Below, piece after piece: positions 1-5,867 of a stretch of DNA of 7,882 nt. The position numbers and the translations under genes are program-made. Origin of the DNA: Bog-793 sp963803025 (GTDB lineage Bacteria > Actinomycetota > Acidimicrobiia > Acidimicrobiales > Bog-793). The notes under the pieces were generated by a model. The model ran no database searches and was not told where the DNA came from. It saw only the letters and a list, made by a program, of their open reading frames with translations. Each line of letters starts with the position of its first letter. Position 1 is the stretch's first letter. The DNA lies in the NCBI GenBank assembly GCA_963803025.1, contig CAWDKZ010000002.1, positions 1-7,882 on the forward strand. Direction: 5' to 3'.

Positions 1-101
1 ACCAGCAGTGAGACCGGAGTTCAGCGGGGGTCTCGCAAAGGCCCTGGTAGTTGGGGCGCGGCTCGATGTTGTTTCCCCCACACCCTTCGCGTCACCGCAG
101 G

Positions 102-464
102 TCAAGAGATTCTGGCCTTGCTCCACGCATGAGCCTCGACACCGAAGGTGTCGAGGACTTGGCGCTGCAGGGTCGTCGGCCGGTCAACAAGCTCGATGTG
201 GCGTCCGGCATCCAGCTGGTGACGGCGGATCTTCGCGAGCTCGGCCAACGCGCGACGCGGGCTCATCGTCTGCTCGGGGAGATCGGGGCCCTTCACGCCG
301 GCCTGTTCGAGGTCGTTGCCCATCACGGCTTCGATCACCGCGGCGATGACACAGAGCGCAATGTGGCCGCGCACGCGCTCTTCGAGACGGCGATAGACGG
401 GGCGAAGACCGAGAAAGTCCTTCATCACACGAAGCCGCCGTTCGACATTCTGGAGCATCCTTGA
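102..464 (-). pseudogene. C-terminal remnant of an IS1634/IS4-type transposase
   Basis: About 118 residues match the C-terminal end of DDE transposases of the IS1634 (IS4-like) group. The recognisable block is NVERRLRVMKDFLGLRPVY followed closely by EERVRGHIALCVIAAVIEA, the family's 'VER-FR-LK...LRPVYH...E-R-RGH' signature around and after the last catalytic glutamate. Full-length members are roughly 450-600 residues, so the DDE core and N-terminus are missing. Reading upstream in the same frame, the similarity stops near base 460 and the frame meets a stop at 498-500, so the 5' side is cut rather than continued. The natural stop codon at 102-104 is intact. I could not recognise a terminal inverted repeat in bases 1-101, which hold no gene I can support. 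The stub cannot transpose; it marks past insertion or deletion downstream of the agmatine operon. Family assignment is from recognised motifs, not a search. Confidence 0.8.
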
Positions 465-612
465 GCGGACTGAGACTGATGAACGGGACGACTCCGACTA
501 CGAGAGATGGTGCTCGTCGTCACTTTCACCGGGCTGCTGTTCGGTGAGCTTCGAACGCGATCAGCTGCACCTCACCTGTTCGTCCGACGAGATGTCGCAC
601 TCCGCCGTCGTC

Positions 613-651
613 GCGTCGACCGCGACCGATCGGCCGGTCCCGATTCGACGC
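613..651 (-). terminator. Two-tier hairpin after the exchanger gene
   Basis: The outer arms GCGTCGA (613-619) and TCGACGC (645-651) pair perfectly over 7 bp. After an asymmetric internal loop, the inner arms GACCG (624-628) and CGGTC (635-639) pair over 5 bp around a 6-base loop. The structure begins 21 bases past the stop codon of the minus-strand permease gene, where an operon terminator is expected. No U-tract follows it on either strand, so it may act as a high-GC intrinsic terminator or as a 3'-end stabiliser. The palindromic pairing is seen directly; the terminator role is inferred. Confidence 0.5.
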
Positions 652-671
652 CCAGAGCCCTGGACAACCCA

Positions 672-2147
672 TTACCCCGATGCAGTCTGCTCGACTCGTG
701 TGTCGAAGTCAGTGTCCGAGCCACCCTGCCCGATGGCGCCAGCGTCGGCACGCCGTGCCAGCCACCACCCGACGAGCATGCTGATCGCGGTGCCGCTGCC
801 GGTGACCACCCAGTAGGTCACCTTGGGCGTCCCCGTGGGGACGAGGTAGAAGAAGAGGACGATGGCGAGCATCACGCCGGCCATCGTGAAGACGACGCTG
901 AGCCACACGCCAGGCCGGCGGTAGGGAACCGTGTAGGTCCGCGGGGTGTCGGGCCGCTTCTTCCTCAGCATGATCACCGAGGGGAACATCAACAGGTAGG
1001 GGAACAAGAACACGATCGAGCTCAGGGCGAAGATGCTCCAAAACACACTCTCCTTCGTGGCGAAGAAGGCGTAGTTGACGACCGCCAACGCCGTGGCGAG
1101 CACGCCCATCAGGACAAAGGCGTAATCCGGCGTGAAGAACCGCCTGTTCGCATGGGCGAAGATGCCGGGCGCGGAGCGGTCGAGTCCTGTGGACGCCATG
1201 GAGTGGTTGGCGCCGATCGACCAGGTCACCATGTTGCCGATCAACGTGAACAAGAGCAAACAGATGAAGAAGTCGTAGACGGGTTTGGCCGCGCCCCCGA
1301 GGACAGCGTGGAACGAGAGCTTCATCGCATCGGCCATCCCGGACACAATGGAGAGGTTCTTCACCGGGATGGTCGAGAGGATGCCGAAGTTACCGATCAA
1401 CTGGGCTATGACAATGATCACGCCACCCGCGAGCAGCATGCGCGGGACGTCGCGCCGGGGGTTCTTGACGGCGCCCGCCGCCGAACTCATGAGCTCGAAG
1501 CCCATGAAGTTGTAAACGATGATCGGCAAGAAGCTCCAGTTGGCACCGAAGGAAGGCACCCAGTTTCGCGGTGTGAAGGAGTTCGCAACGCCGTGGCTGA
1601 TCGTGAACCCGATACCCATGCCGCAAAGCACGACCAGAACGGCCACCTTCAGCACCGCGCTCGCGCTGTTGACCCATTTGCTGAGTGACATCGGCAGGAT
1701 GCCGATGAGCACCATGAGCCAGATCAACGCGATGACGATGATCTCCGCCGAGGTGCGGCTCATACCTCCCCAGAACGCAGCCGACAGCGTGCCGGCGAAC
1801 ACGACGAAGACCGCTGGGGCCCAGTAGGCGACATTCACCCAGTAGAGCCAGGCGGCGAAGGTCCCCCAGCGCTGCCCGAAGGCCTCGCGCACCCAGACGT
1901 AGATACCGCCCTCCTGGGGCCAGCCACTACCCAACTCCGCCGTGACGAGGCCATACGGAACGAAGAAGAGGAAAGCGAATATCACGTACAGCGTGATGCA
2001 TTCGACGCCAAGGGCGCACGCGACCGCCACGGTGTCGAGCGTGATGATCGCCGACACGGCGAAGAGGGTCATCGAGAAGATGCCCATCGTCCTCGGCTGG
2101 TCGGCGAGCGACACCGGCCCCGTGCTGGTCCTGGCTGCAACAGACAT
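672..2147 (-). CDS. APC-superfamily amino acid/amine exchanger, probable agmatine:putrescine antiporter
   Basis: A 491-residue integral membrane protein with about 12 hydrophobic segments, the standard size for the APC superfamily. Family marks include a first helix with FSMTLFAVSAI (near 24-34), the ELGSGWPQEGGIYVWVREAFG block (71-91), the YWAP segment (108-111), the YNFMGFELMSSAAGAVKNPRRDVPR stretch (212-236) and the basic loop RKKRPDTPRTYTVPYRRPG (395-413). The pattern is closest to the glutamate:GABA-antiporter-like branch, which includes GadC and the agmatine:putrescine exchanger AguD. The frame extends upstream to a TTG at 2228, but that would overlap aguA by 49 bases. The ATG at 2147 has GGAGG six bases ahead and leaves a 32-base gap, so I use it. 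Its place after aguA in one operon suggests import of agmatine and export of putrescine; another amino acid or polyamine remains possible. Confidence 0.85.
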   Translation of the reverse strand: MSVAARTSTGPVSLADQPRTMGIFSMTLFAVSAIITLDTVAVACALGVECITLYVIFAFLFFVPYGLVTAELGSGWPQEGGIYVWVREAFGQRWGTFAAWLYWVNVAYWAPAVFVVFAGTLSAAFWGGMSRTSAEIIVIALIWLMVLIGILPMSLSKWVNSASAVLKVAVLVVLCGMGIGFTISHGVANSFTPRNWVPSFGANWSFLPIIVYNFMGFELMSSAAGAVKNPRRDVPRMLLAGGVIIVIAQLIGNFGILSTIPVKNLSIVSGMADAMKLSFHAVLGGAAKPVYDFFICLLLFTLIGNMVTWSIGANHSMASTGLDRSAPGIFAHANRRFFTPDYAFVLMGVLATALAVVNYAFFATKESVFWSIFALSSIVFLFPYLLMFPSVIMLRKKRPDTPRTYTVPYRRPGVWLSVVFTMAGVMLAIVLFFYLVPTGTPKVTYWVVTGSGTAISMLVGWWLARRADAGAIGQGGSDTDFDTRVEQTASG

Positions 2148-2152
2148 GCTTG

Positions 2153-2157
2153 CCTCC
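2153..2157 (-). promoter_or_regulatory. Ribosome binding site fixing the exchanger start
   Basis: GGAGG on the minus strand, 5-6 bases before the ATG at 2147-2145. It supports that ATG over the in-frame TTG at 2228, which lies inside aguA. It sits inside the aguA-permease gap, so the third gene is translated from its own site. Confidence 0.8.
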
Positions 2158-2179
2158 GTTCGCGGAACCAAGAAAGCGC

Positions 2180-3358
2180 TCAGCCGCCGACACCGACGGA
2201 GCCAGCAGGCTGCTGCTGGGTTATGCAATGCACATTGCCCCCTCCGAGCACGATCTCGCGTCCCGGCACGGTCACCACCTTGCGGTCTGGGAAGACGGCT
2301 TCCAGCCTCGCCCTCGCAACGGCGTCGTTGGGGTCGTCGAAGGTCGGCATGATGACGCCACCATTGACGATCAGGAAGTTGAGGTAGGAAGCGGCCGTTT
2401 CGTCGCCAGCGCGACGCGGGATCGAGTCTTCTGCACGGTCGACGCCCGCCGCTTCCTCCTCGGTGAACACGGTGATCGCCGGCATCGGCACGGTCTCAAC
2501 ACGAAGCCGCCTTCCTCTGGCGTCGGTGGCTTCCTGCAGCACCCGCAGGTTGTCCCGCAGGGGCTCGAATCGCCAGTCGTCCCTGTCGTCGGTGACGCCG
2601 GCGAGCACAACGCCGGGAGCCACGAAACAGGCGACGTCATCGACGTGCCCGTTCGTCTCGTCAGGATCTACGCCGCGGGGCAACCAGATGACCCGGTCGA
2701 CGTTCAGGTAGTCGCGCAGGTACCCCCCGATCTCCTCGCGCGAGAGGTGGGGGTTGCGCCCGGATGACAGCAGGCACTCCTCTGTGGTGATGACCGTGCC
2801 CTCGCCGTCGACGTGGAAGGAGCCACCCTCCATCACGAGCGGCGCCCGGTATCGGCTGACCCGTTCGAGCTCGGCGATCTTCTGCGGCACCATCTGATCC
2901 TTGTCCCAGGGGAAGTACAGGCCGTCATGGAGGCCGCCCCAGGCGTTGAACCTCCAGTCGACGAGGCGGACATCACCTCTGTCGTTGACGACAAATGTCG
3001 GTCCGCAGTCCCTGATCCAAGCATCGTTGCTGGAGAGCTCGACGACGCGGACGCCCTGGGGAAGCATCTGGCGCGCGTTCTCGTACTGGTCGTGATTGAC
3101 CCCCACCGACACGGGCTCGAACTCGGATATGGCCGTTGCGACCCGCACCCAGGCGTGTTGTGCTGGTTTCGCGCCCAGGCGCCAGTTGTCGGGGCGTTCG
3201 GGCCAGAGCATCCACGTTTGGGCATGCGGCTCGAACTCGCCCGGCATACGGAAGCCGTCCGCACGGGGTGTGCTCGCAATCGTCGTGCCTGGCGGGCCTC
3301 CGGTCGCCGGTTGCGTCTTCTCCTGAAGCGACGCGTCGGGGTCAGGGCAGGAGGGCAC
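2180..3358 (-). CDS. aguA: Agmatine deiminase (agmatine iminohydrolase)
   Basis: Hydrolyses agmatine to N-carbamoylputrescine and ammonia; a cytosolic enzyme of the peptidylarginine-deiminase-type guanidino-modifying fold. The family signature is unbroken: ADGFRMPGEFEPH and WPERPDNWR near the start, SNDAWIRDCGPTF (110-122, catalytic Asp117), MEGGS (176-180, Glu177), ETNGHVDD (234-241, His238 and Asp240) and the C-terminal LGGGNVHCITQQQP (371-384) with nucleophile Cys378. Every catalytic position is present, so it should be active. The start is unresolved. Family homology begins near TTIASTPRADGF, but the only in-frame options are GTG at 3358 (392 residues, overlapping the previous gene by 17 bases; used here), TTG at 3415, and ATG at 3247, which would remove conserved residues. 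An ATT codon at 3280 would give the family's usual 366-residue length. It lies between the carbamoyltransferase and the exchanger in one operon. Confidence 0.95.
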   Translation of the reverse strand: MPSCPDPDASLQEKTQPATGGPPGTTIASTPRADGFRMPGEFEPHAQTWMLWPERPDNWRLGAKPAQHAWVRVATAISEFEPVSVGVNHDQYENARQMLPQGVRVVELSSNDAWIRDCGPTFVVNDRGDVRLVDWRFNAWGGLHDGLYFPWDKDQMVPQKIAELERVSRYRAPLVMEGGSFHVDGEGTVITTEECLLSSGRNPHLSREEIGGYLRDYLNVDRVIWLPRGVDPDETNGHVDDVACFVAPGVVLAGVTDDRDDWRFEPLRDNLRVLQEATDARGRRLRVETVPMPAITVFTEEEAAGVDRAEDSIPRRAGDETAASYLNFLIVNGGVIMPTFDDPNDAVARARLEAVFPDRKVVTVPGREIVLGGGNVHCITQQQPAGSVGVGG

Positions 3359-4436
3359 GGGCGATCTCGTGTAGCTCGGGGTCCGCTGGAAGCTCGTCCA
3401 GACCGATGAGGGCAAGCATCAGGGCCTTCTGGAAGTGCAAGCGGTTCTGCGCCTGGGGGAAGATGATCGACGCCGGGGAGTCGGCAACCTCGTCCGTCAC
3501 TTCCTCGCCTCGCATCGCTGGCAAGCAGTGCATGAACTTCGCCCCCGGCCTCGTGTGGCGCCACAGCTCGCTGTTCACCTGGAAGGGGCGGAAGGCAGCC
3601 ACACGATCCTCGTACTCGGCCTCCTGCCCGGTCCACCACCAGCAGTCGGTATAGATGAAGTCGGCACCGTCGATCGCCTCGAGAGGGTCGTTCGTCAGCA
3701 GGAAGGAACCGCCGCTCTGGTTCGCAAGCAGTTCGGCGCTCTGCCTCACCTCAGGACTGATCTCGTAGCCCGGCGCGTTGCCGACGCGCACGTTCAGCCC
3801 GAGCTTGGTCAATGTCGTCGCCAACGAGTTACAAGGGTGGGCCGCGTCGCCCACGTAAGCAAACACGACCCCCTCCAGTTTGCCGGCGAACTCCAAGATC
3901 GTAAGTGCGTCACTCATCGCCTGGCAGGGATGCCGGCTGTGATCCATGGCGTTGATGACCGGCACGCCCGACGAGCGAGCGAGCTCGTCGACGGTCTCGT
4001 TCGCCTGCGCGCGAATCACGATCGCCGAGTTGTACTGGGAAAGCGTTCGGGCCGTGTCGGCGATGCTCTCCCGCCCGGGCAAGTGGATCTCGCCTGGACG
4101 GAGGTAGAGCGCGTTCCCCCCGAGCTCGGCAAAGCCGGCCTCGAAGCTCACTCGGGTGCGAGTCGAGGCGGCTTCAAAGATCATCGCCAGATGCCTGCCC
4201 GGCAGGAACGGTGTCAGAGGACGCCGCCTCCACACAGTCTTGATGGCGATCGCCAGCTTGAGCAGTCCCTCGAGATCCGCCCGCTCGTAGTCCAGGTCTG
4301 TGAGAAAGTGACGGCCGCGGATCCCTCGCAAACGGGAGAGTTTCTCCTCCATCGTCTCGTCGTCCTCCAGTTCAGCTCGGGCAGCGCGCCTTGGCTTGGG
4401 CTTGGACCTCAACGACACAGAATTGTCGTCGGACAA
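3342..4436 (-). CDS. ptcA: Putrescine carbamoyltransferase-like enzyme (ornithine carbamoyltransferase family)
   Basis: A 364-residue aspartate/ornithine carbamoyltransferase-family protein; these act as cytosolic trimers. Carbamoyl-phosphate motifs are complete: STRTR (91-95), HPCQ (169-172) and HCLPA (303-307). The ornithine-specific elements are altered. The second-domain GDxNN segment reads GDAAHPCNSL (196-205) and the S-M-G loop reads DCWWWTG (264-270). Loss of the groups that hold ornithine's alpha-amino and carboxylate ends, and the neighbouring agmatine deiminase, favour N-carbamoylputrescine plus phosphate giving putrescine and carbamoyl phosphate. HPCQ is more OTC-like than the HPTQ of Enterococcus PTC, so specificity is inferred, and a general database label may read ornithine carbamoyltransferase. 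The TTG start follows an AGGGAGG site; an ATG at 4352 would drop a charged 28-residue N-terminal tail not needed for the fold. It is the first gene of the operon. Confidence 0.85.
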   Translation of the reverse strand: MSDDNSVSLRSKPKPRRAARAELEDDETMEEKLSRLRGIRGRHFLTDLDYERADLEGLLKLAIAIKTVWRRRPLTPFLPGRHLAMIFEAASTRTRVSFEAGFAELGGNALYLRPGEIHLPGRESIADTARTLSQYNSAIVIRAQANETVDELARSSGVPVINAMDHSRHPCQAMSDALTILEFAGKLEGVVFAYVGDAAHPCNSLATTLTKLGLNVRVGNAPGYEISPEVRQSAELLANQSGGSFLLTNDPLEAIDGADFIYTDCWWWTGQEAEYEDRVAAFRPFQVNSELWRHTRPGAKFMHCLPAMRGEEVTDEVADSPASIIFPQAQNRLHFQKALMLALIGLDELPADPELHEIARALLP

Positions 4437-4440
4437 GCTC

Positions 4441-4447
4441 CCTCCCT
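4441..4447 (-). promoter_or_regulatory. Ribosome binding site supporting a TTG start
   Basis: AGGGAGG on the minus strand ends 4 bases before the TTG at 4436-4434. It is the strongest purine tract near any start of this gene. The downstream ATG at 4352 also has a GGAGG, but 11 bases away. TTG is therefore preferred but not certain. Confidence 0.6.
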
Positions 4448-4526
4448 CACCGTCGGCGGAGAGATGAGACCAGAGAATCCCAGTTCACAACCCGCCACCA
4501 GAACCGTACGACGATCTCGCCCTTGT

Positions 4527-4544
4527 TTCACGAGGATGCGTGAA
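4527..4544. promoter_or_regulatory. 18-bp palindrome, possible operator of the agmatine operon
   Basis: TTCACG and CGTGAA are perfect inverted arms around a 6-base centre. The site is 90 bases upstream of the carbamoyltransferase start and close to where its promoter should be. The size and AT-biased ends, in an otherwise GC-rich stretch, resemble a dimeric repressor or activator site. No regulator gene is in the window, and only one copy was noticed. The pairing is seen directly; the operator role is inferred. Confidence 0.35.
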
Positions 4545-4829
4545 GCCACAGCCGCGCCGGTCGCCGTTGGGTCACGGCCGCCCGAAGTGGTCGCAACAGT
4601 CACGCTCTCCCGGCGTCAGGTCGCCGACAAGCGAGGAGAACCACCTGCTCAGAGCCCCGAAGCACCCGCCGTGCCGGGTGTCTCGTCGCGTCTGCGAGTC
4701 GTTCACCCCCCCAGACTGTGCGCAACGAGCGCGCCGCGCTCTCTCGGTCGGTCGTCATTGGCACTCCGTCAGCAAGATCAGGCATCTTCCCCGGTGCCCC
4801 CGCGAGCGCCGGACCCCACTCTCGGTCGC

Positions 4830-5150
4830 GTGCGGGACTCGACGTCAATCGGCGATGGCGCTCTCAGGGTTGCCTCACTCGACACCGTTCACCCGTCGGG
4901 GGTCGTCAAGTTCGGATCAGCGATCCAGCTGCGGACGCATCTCTACGGAGGATTTGGACCCGTTTTGGGAAACATCACGGTCACGATCGACGGTGAGACG
5001 CTGTGTTCGACGACGCTCGTGCACGGAATCGCCAACTGCACGCTCAGCTCCTCGAAAATCGGTCACGGGCAGCACACCCTCGTCGTCACCTACGCGGGCC
5101 AGGGTGCCTACTACTCCCGCAACGCGGCCGTCGTCGTCACCGTGACCTGA
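4830..5150 (+). CDS. Orphan bacterial Ig-like (Big_3-type) domain frame, 5' end unresolved
   Basis: The last ~100 codons of this frame encode one bacterial Ig-like domain of the repeat type found in large surface proteins. It has FGSAIQLRTHL (strand B region), NITVTIDGETLC, STTLVHGIANCTLSSSKIGHGQHTLVVTYAG and YYSRNAAVVVTVT, matching the usual 'G-VTF-DG...L--G-A--T-S-L--G-HTITA-Y-GD--Y--S-S--V-VTV' plan. Two cysteines (in ETLC and ANC) could bridge. Codons end mostly in G or C, as in real genes here. There is no signal peptide, anchor or second domain. The GTG at 4830 is only the nearest start and lacks a ribosome binding site; ATG at 4536 in the same frame has none either, and the sequence between them resembles no protein I know. 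It is therefore either the tail of a decayed surface protein or a small protein with an unusual start. A terminator follows 31 bases later. Confidence 0.55.
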   Translation: MRDSTSIGDGALRVASLDTVHPSGVVKFGSAIQLRTHLYGGFGPVLGNITVTIDGETLCSTTLVHGIANCTLSSSKIGHGQHTLVVTYAGQGAYYSRNAAVVVTVT

Positions 5151-5181
5151 GCGGATCACGCGAGCACGAACGAACTCCTGA

Positions 5182-5223
5182 GAACCCCGCCTCCCCCGGT
5201 CGGCTCCGGGGAAGGCGGGGTTC
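5182..5223 (+). terminator. Strong intrinsic-type terminator hairpin
   Basis: Arms of 18 bases (5182-5199 and 5206-5223) pair at 17 of 18 positions around the 6-base loop TCGGCT; the one mismatch is C5193/A5212. The right arm ends in GGCGGGGTTC and is followed by CCTTGCCT, a weak pyrimidine run rather than a clear U-tract. It starts 31 bases after the stop codon of the Ig-like frame, which suggests that frame is or was transcribed. Confidence 0.8.
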
Positions 5224-5321
5224 CTTGCCTCTGCTTCTCGGCCGAGGAGAAGGACGACTGGGCGAGTCCGCGGCACGAGCACCGGCCAGTGACCGCGGCG
5301 CGACCCTGCCGGGAACCCAAA

Positions 5322-5388
5322 GATGGTGTCTCGGCATCTCGACGCGTCCCAAGGGGATCGGCCCGAAGCTCATCCGAGCGGCACCATC
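5322..5388. repeat. Nested inverted repeat
   Basis: GATGGTG (5322-5328) pairs with CACCATC (5382-5388). Inside it, CTCGG (5330-5334) pairs with CCGAG (5374-5378), and a TCCC/GGGA mini-stem can form further in. Two helices stacked across a small internal loop are less likely by chance than a single stem, but no known RNA family is recognised. Confidence 0.35.
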
Positions 5389-5399
5389 AGACACCCTGT

Positions 5400-5420
5400 C
5401 GTCGAATCCTTCATTCGACG
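5400..5420. repeat. Perfect 8-bp hairpin
   Basis: CGTCGAAT (5400-5407) and ATTCGACG (5413-5420) are perfect complements around the loop CCTTC. No T-run follows on either strand and no gene ends nearby, so it is not an obvious terminator. It could be a protein-binding palindrome or part of a longer RNA fold. Confidence 0.5.
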
Positions 5421-5559
5421 CGGACACCCCGCCGCGTCGGGTGAGTTGACGGATCTCCTGGAAGCTGACCGCGTTCCGGCAGCACTCCCGCACAGATCGC
5501 AAACGACGGGCCAGCGACCCAACCGTTTGCCTTCACTCGTCGCCAGGCCGTGACCGAGA

Positions 5560-5717
5560 CGTGCCACAGGCACGGACCTCGTGGGTTTCCCAAGGTGACA
5601 CGAGGGGAGCAGGAAACTGCTCGTGACCTGGGATGACATGCCCACAGCTCGGCACGGTACCGTGTCCGTACCCCCCGGGGTGAGGCTCGGGGGTTCGAAT
5701 CCCCGGGGTTCGCTCCA
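5560..5717 (+). ncRNA. Candidate structured RNA, family unknown
   Basis: Three helices follow each other: CGTGCC/GGCACG (5560-5574); a long stem of GTGGG/CCCAC (5581-5585 with 5641-5645), TCCC/GGGA (5588-5591 with 5630-5633), AGGT/ACCT (5593-5596 with 5626-5629) and CACGAG/CTCGTG (5599-5604 with 5620-5625); and the palindrome at 5653-5664. The long stem totals 19 bp over 65 bases with short bulges. Its tip can switch to GAGCAG-GAAA-CTGCTC (5607-5622), a 6-bp stem with a GNRA tetraloop. A tRNA-like T-arm and CCA follow. I checked by eye for tmRNA, SRP RNA, RNase P and T-box signatures and found none. Strand is a guess from the T-arm. Confidence 0.3.
5689..5717 (+). other. Isolated tRNA-like 3' end (T-arm plus CCA)
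   Basis: TTCGAAT (5694-5700) has the exact tRNA T-loop consensus and is closed by GGGG/CCCC (5690-5693 with 5701-5704); the fifth pair would be a G-G mismatch. It is followed by GGGTTCGC, T and CCA (5715-5717), as at a tRNA-Gly-like end, but with one base too many for a normal 7-bp acceptor. No complementary acceptor strand, D-arm or anticodon arm is found in the preceding ~100 bases. This could be the duplicated tRNA end left by an integrase, a decayed tRNA, or chance in GC-rich DNA. No integrase gene is in the window. Confidence 0.45.
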
Positions 5718-5853
5718 CGGGAATCGGGGGCGGCTCGGAGGTCGAACCGAGGCGGCGCTGTCGGGCAGCCGATACGGCATCGACGCCGGGGCCAACCCGT
5801 AACGACGACGGCGCGCGCAGACCGATGCGAGGCGGAGCACCGAACGCGACCGA

Positions 5854-5859
5854 AGGGAG
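5854..5859 (+). promoter_or_regulatory. Ribosome binding site for a GTG start
   Basis: AGGGAG lies 8 bases before the GTG at 5868. The peptide that follows begins directly with a basic signal-peptide head, so site and product agree on this start. Confidence 0.7.
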
Positions 5860-5867
5860 CAACGACG

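Larger units (their letters stand above)
4437..4829. other. Divergent intergenic region without a supported gene
   Basis: Between the minus-strand carbamoyltransferase and the plus-strand Ig-like frame I find no open frame with family resemblance or a good ribosome binding site. It holds three compact perfect inverted repeats: TTCACG/CGTGAA (4527-4544), CACCCG/CGGGTG (4663-4680) and GAGCGC/GCGCTC (4727-4741). The operon promoter should lie here. A weak minus-strand candidate is TTGTGA (4485-4490) and TCATCT (4462-4467) with 17-base spacing, but the -10 match is poor. Confidence 0.5.
5224..5867. other. Long non-coding stretch rich in inverted repeats
   Basis: No open frame on either strand here looks like a protein. 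The antisense frames read through a tRNA-like T-arm and give the familiar spurious GFEPP / DSNPR / IRTP peptides. What the stretch does hold is structure: CTTCTC/GAGAAG (5234-5252), a nested helix at 5322-5388, an 8-bp hairpin at 5400-5420, CGTGCC/GGCACG (5560-5574), a long interrupted stem at 5581-5645, a 12-bp palindrome CACGGTACCGTG (5653-5664) and the T-arm at 5690-5704. The last 150 bases form the leader of the secreted-protein gene. Confidence 0.6.

Noticed and set aside
507..1688. A 393-residue open frame on the plus strand
   Set aside because: It is antisense to the APC exchanger, is full of D, E, H, R and G as expected from the reverse of hydrophobic codons, and has no family resemblance.
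2148..2228. TTG start giving the exchanger 27 more residues
   Set aside because: The extension overlaps aguA, is rich in Arg and Cys, and competes with an ATG that has an excellent GGAGG site.
3342..4436. Plain anabolic ornithine carbamoyltransferase (argF)
   Set aside because: The ornithine-binding SMG and GDxNN elements are both replaced and the gene is operonic with aguA. It is kept only as an alternative label.
3435..4829. The long plus-strand frame leading into the Ig-like domain
   Set aside because: Most of it is antisense to the carbamoyltransferase gene. Only the codons after about 4840 look like protein.
4600..4848. An 82-residue minus-strand frame beginning MTSSPARDREW
   Set aside because: There is no recognised homology or convincing ribosome binding site, and the residue composition is typical of random GC-rich frames.
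5653..5664. T-box-like GGTACCGTG
   Set aside because: It is only part of a 12-base palindrome, the conserved GCG is not kept, and the downstream gene is a secreted protein rather than a synthetase or amino acid gene.
5367..5717. tmRNA ending at 5717
   Set aside because: The expected 5' acceptor strand, the GGTTTCGAC-type segment and a tag reading frame are absent about 350 bases upstream.
5620..5717. Complete tRNA, including long-arm types such as selC
   Set aside because: No acceptor-strand complement, D-arm or anticodon loop is found in the preceding 100 bases, and there is no TCA anticodon loop for selC.
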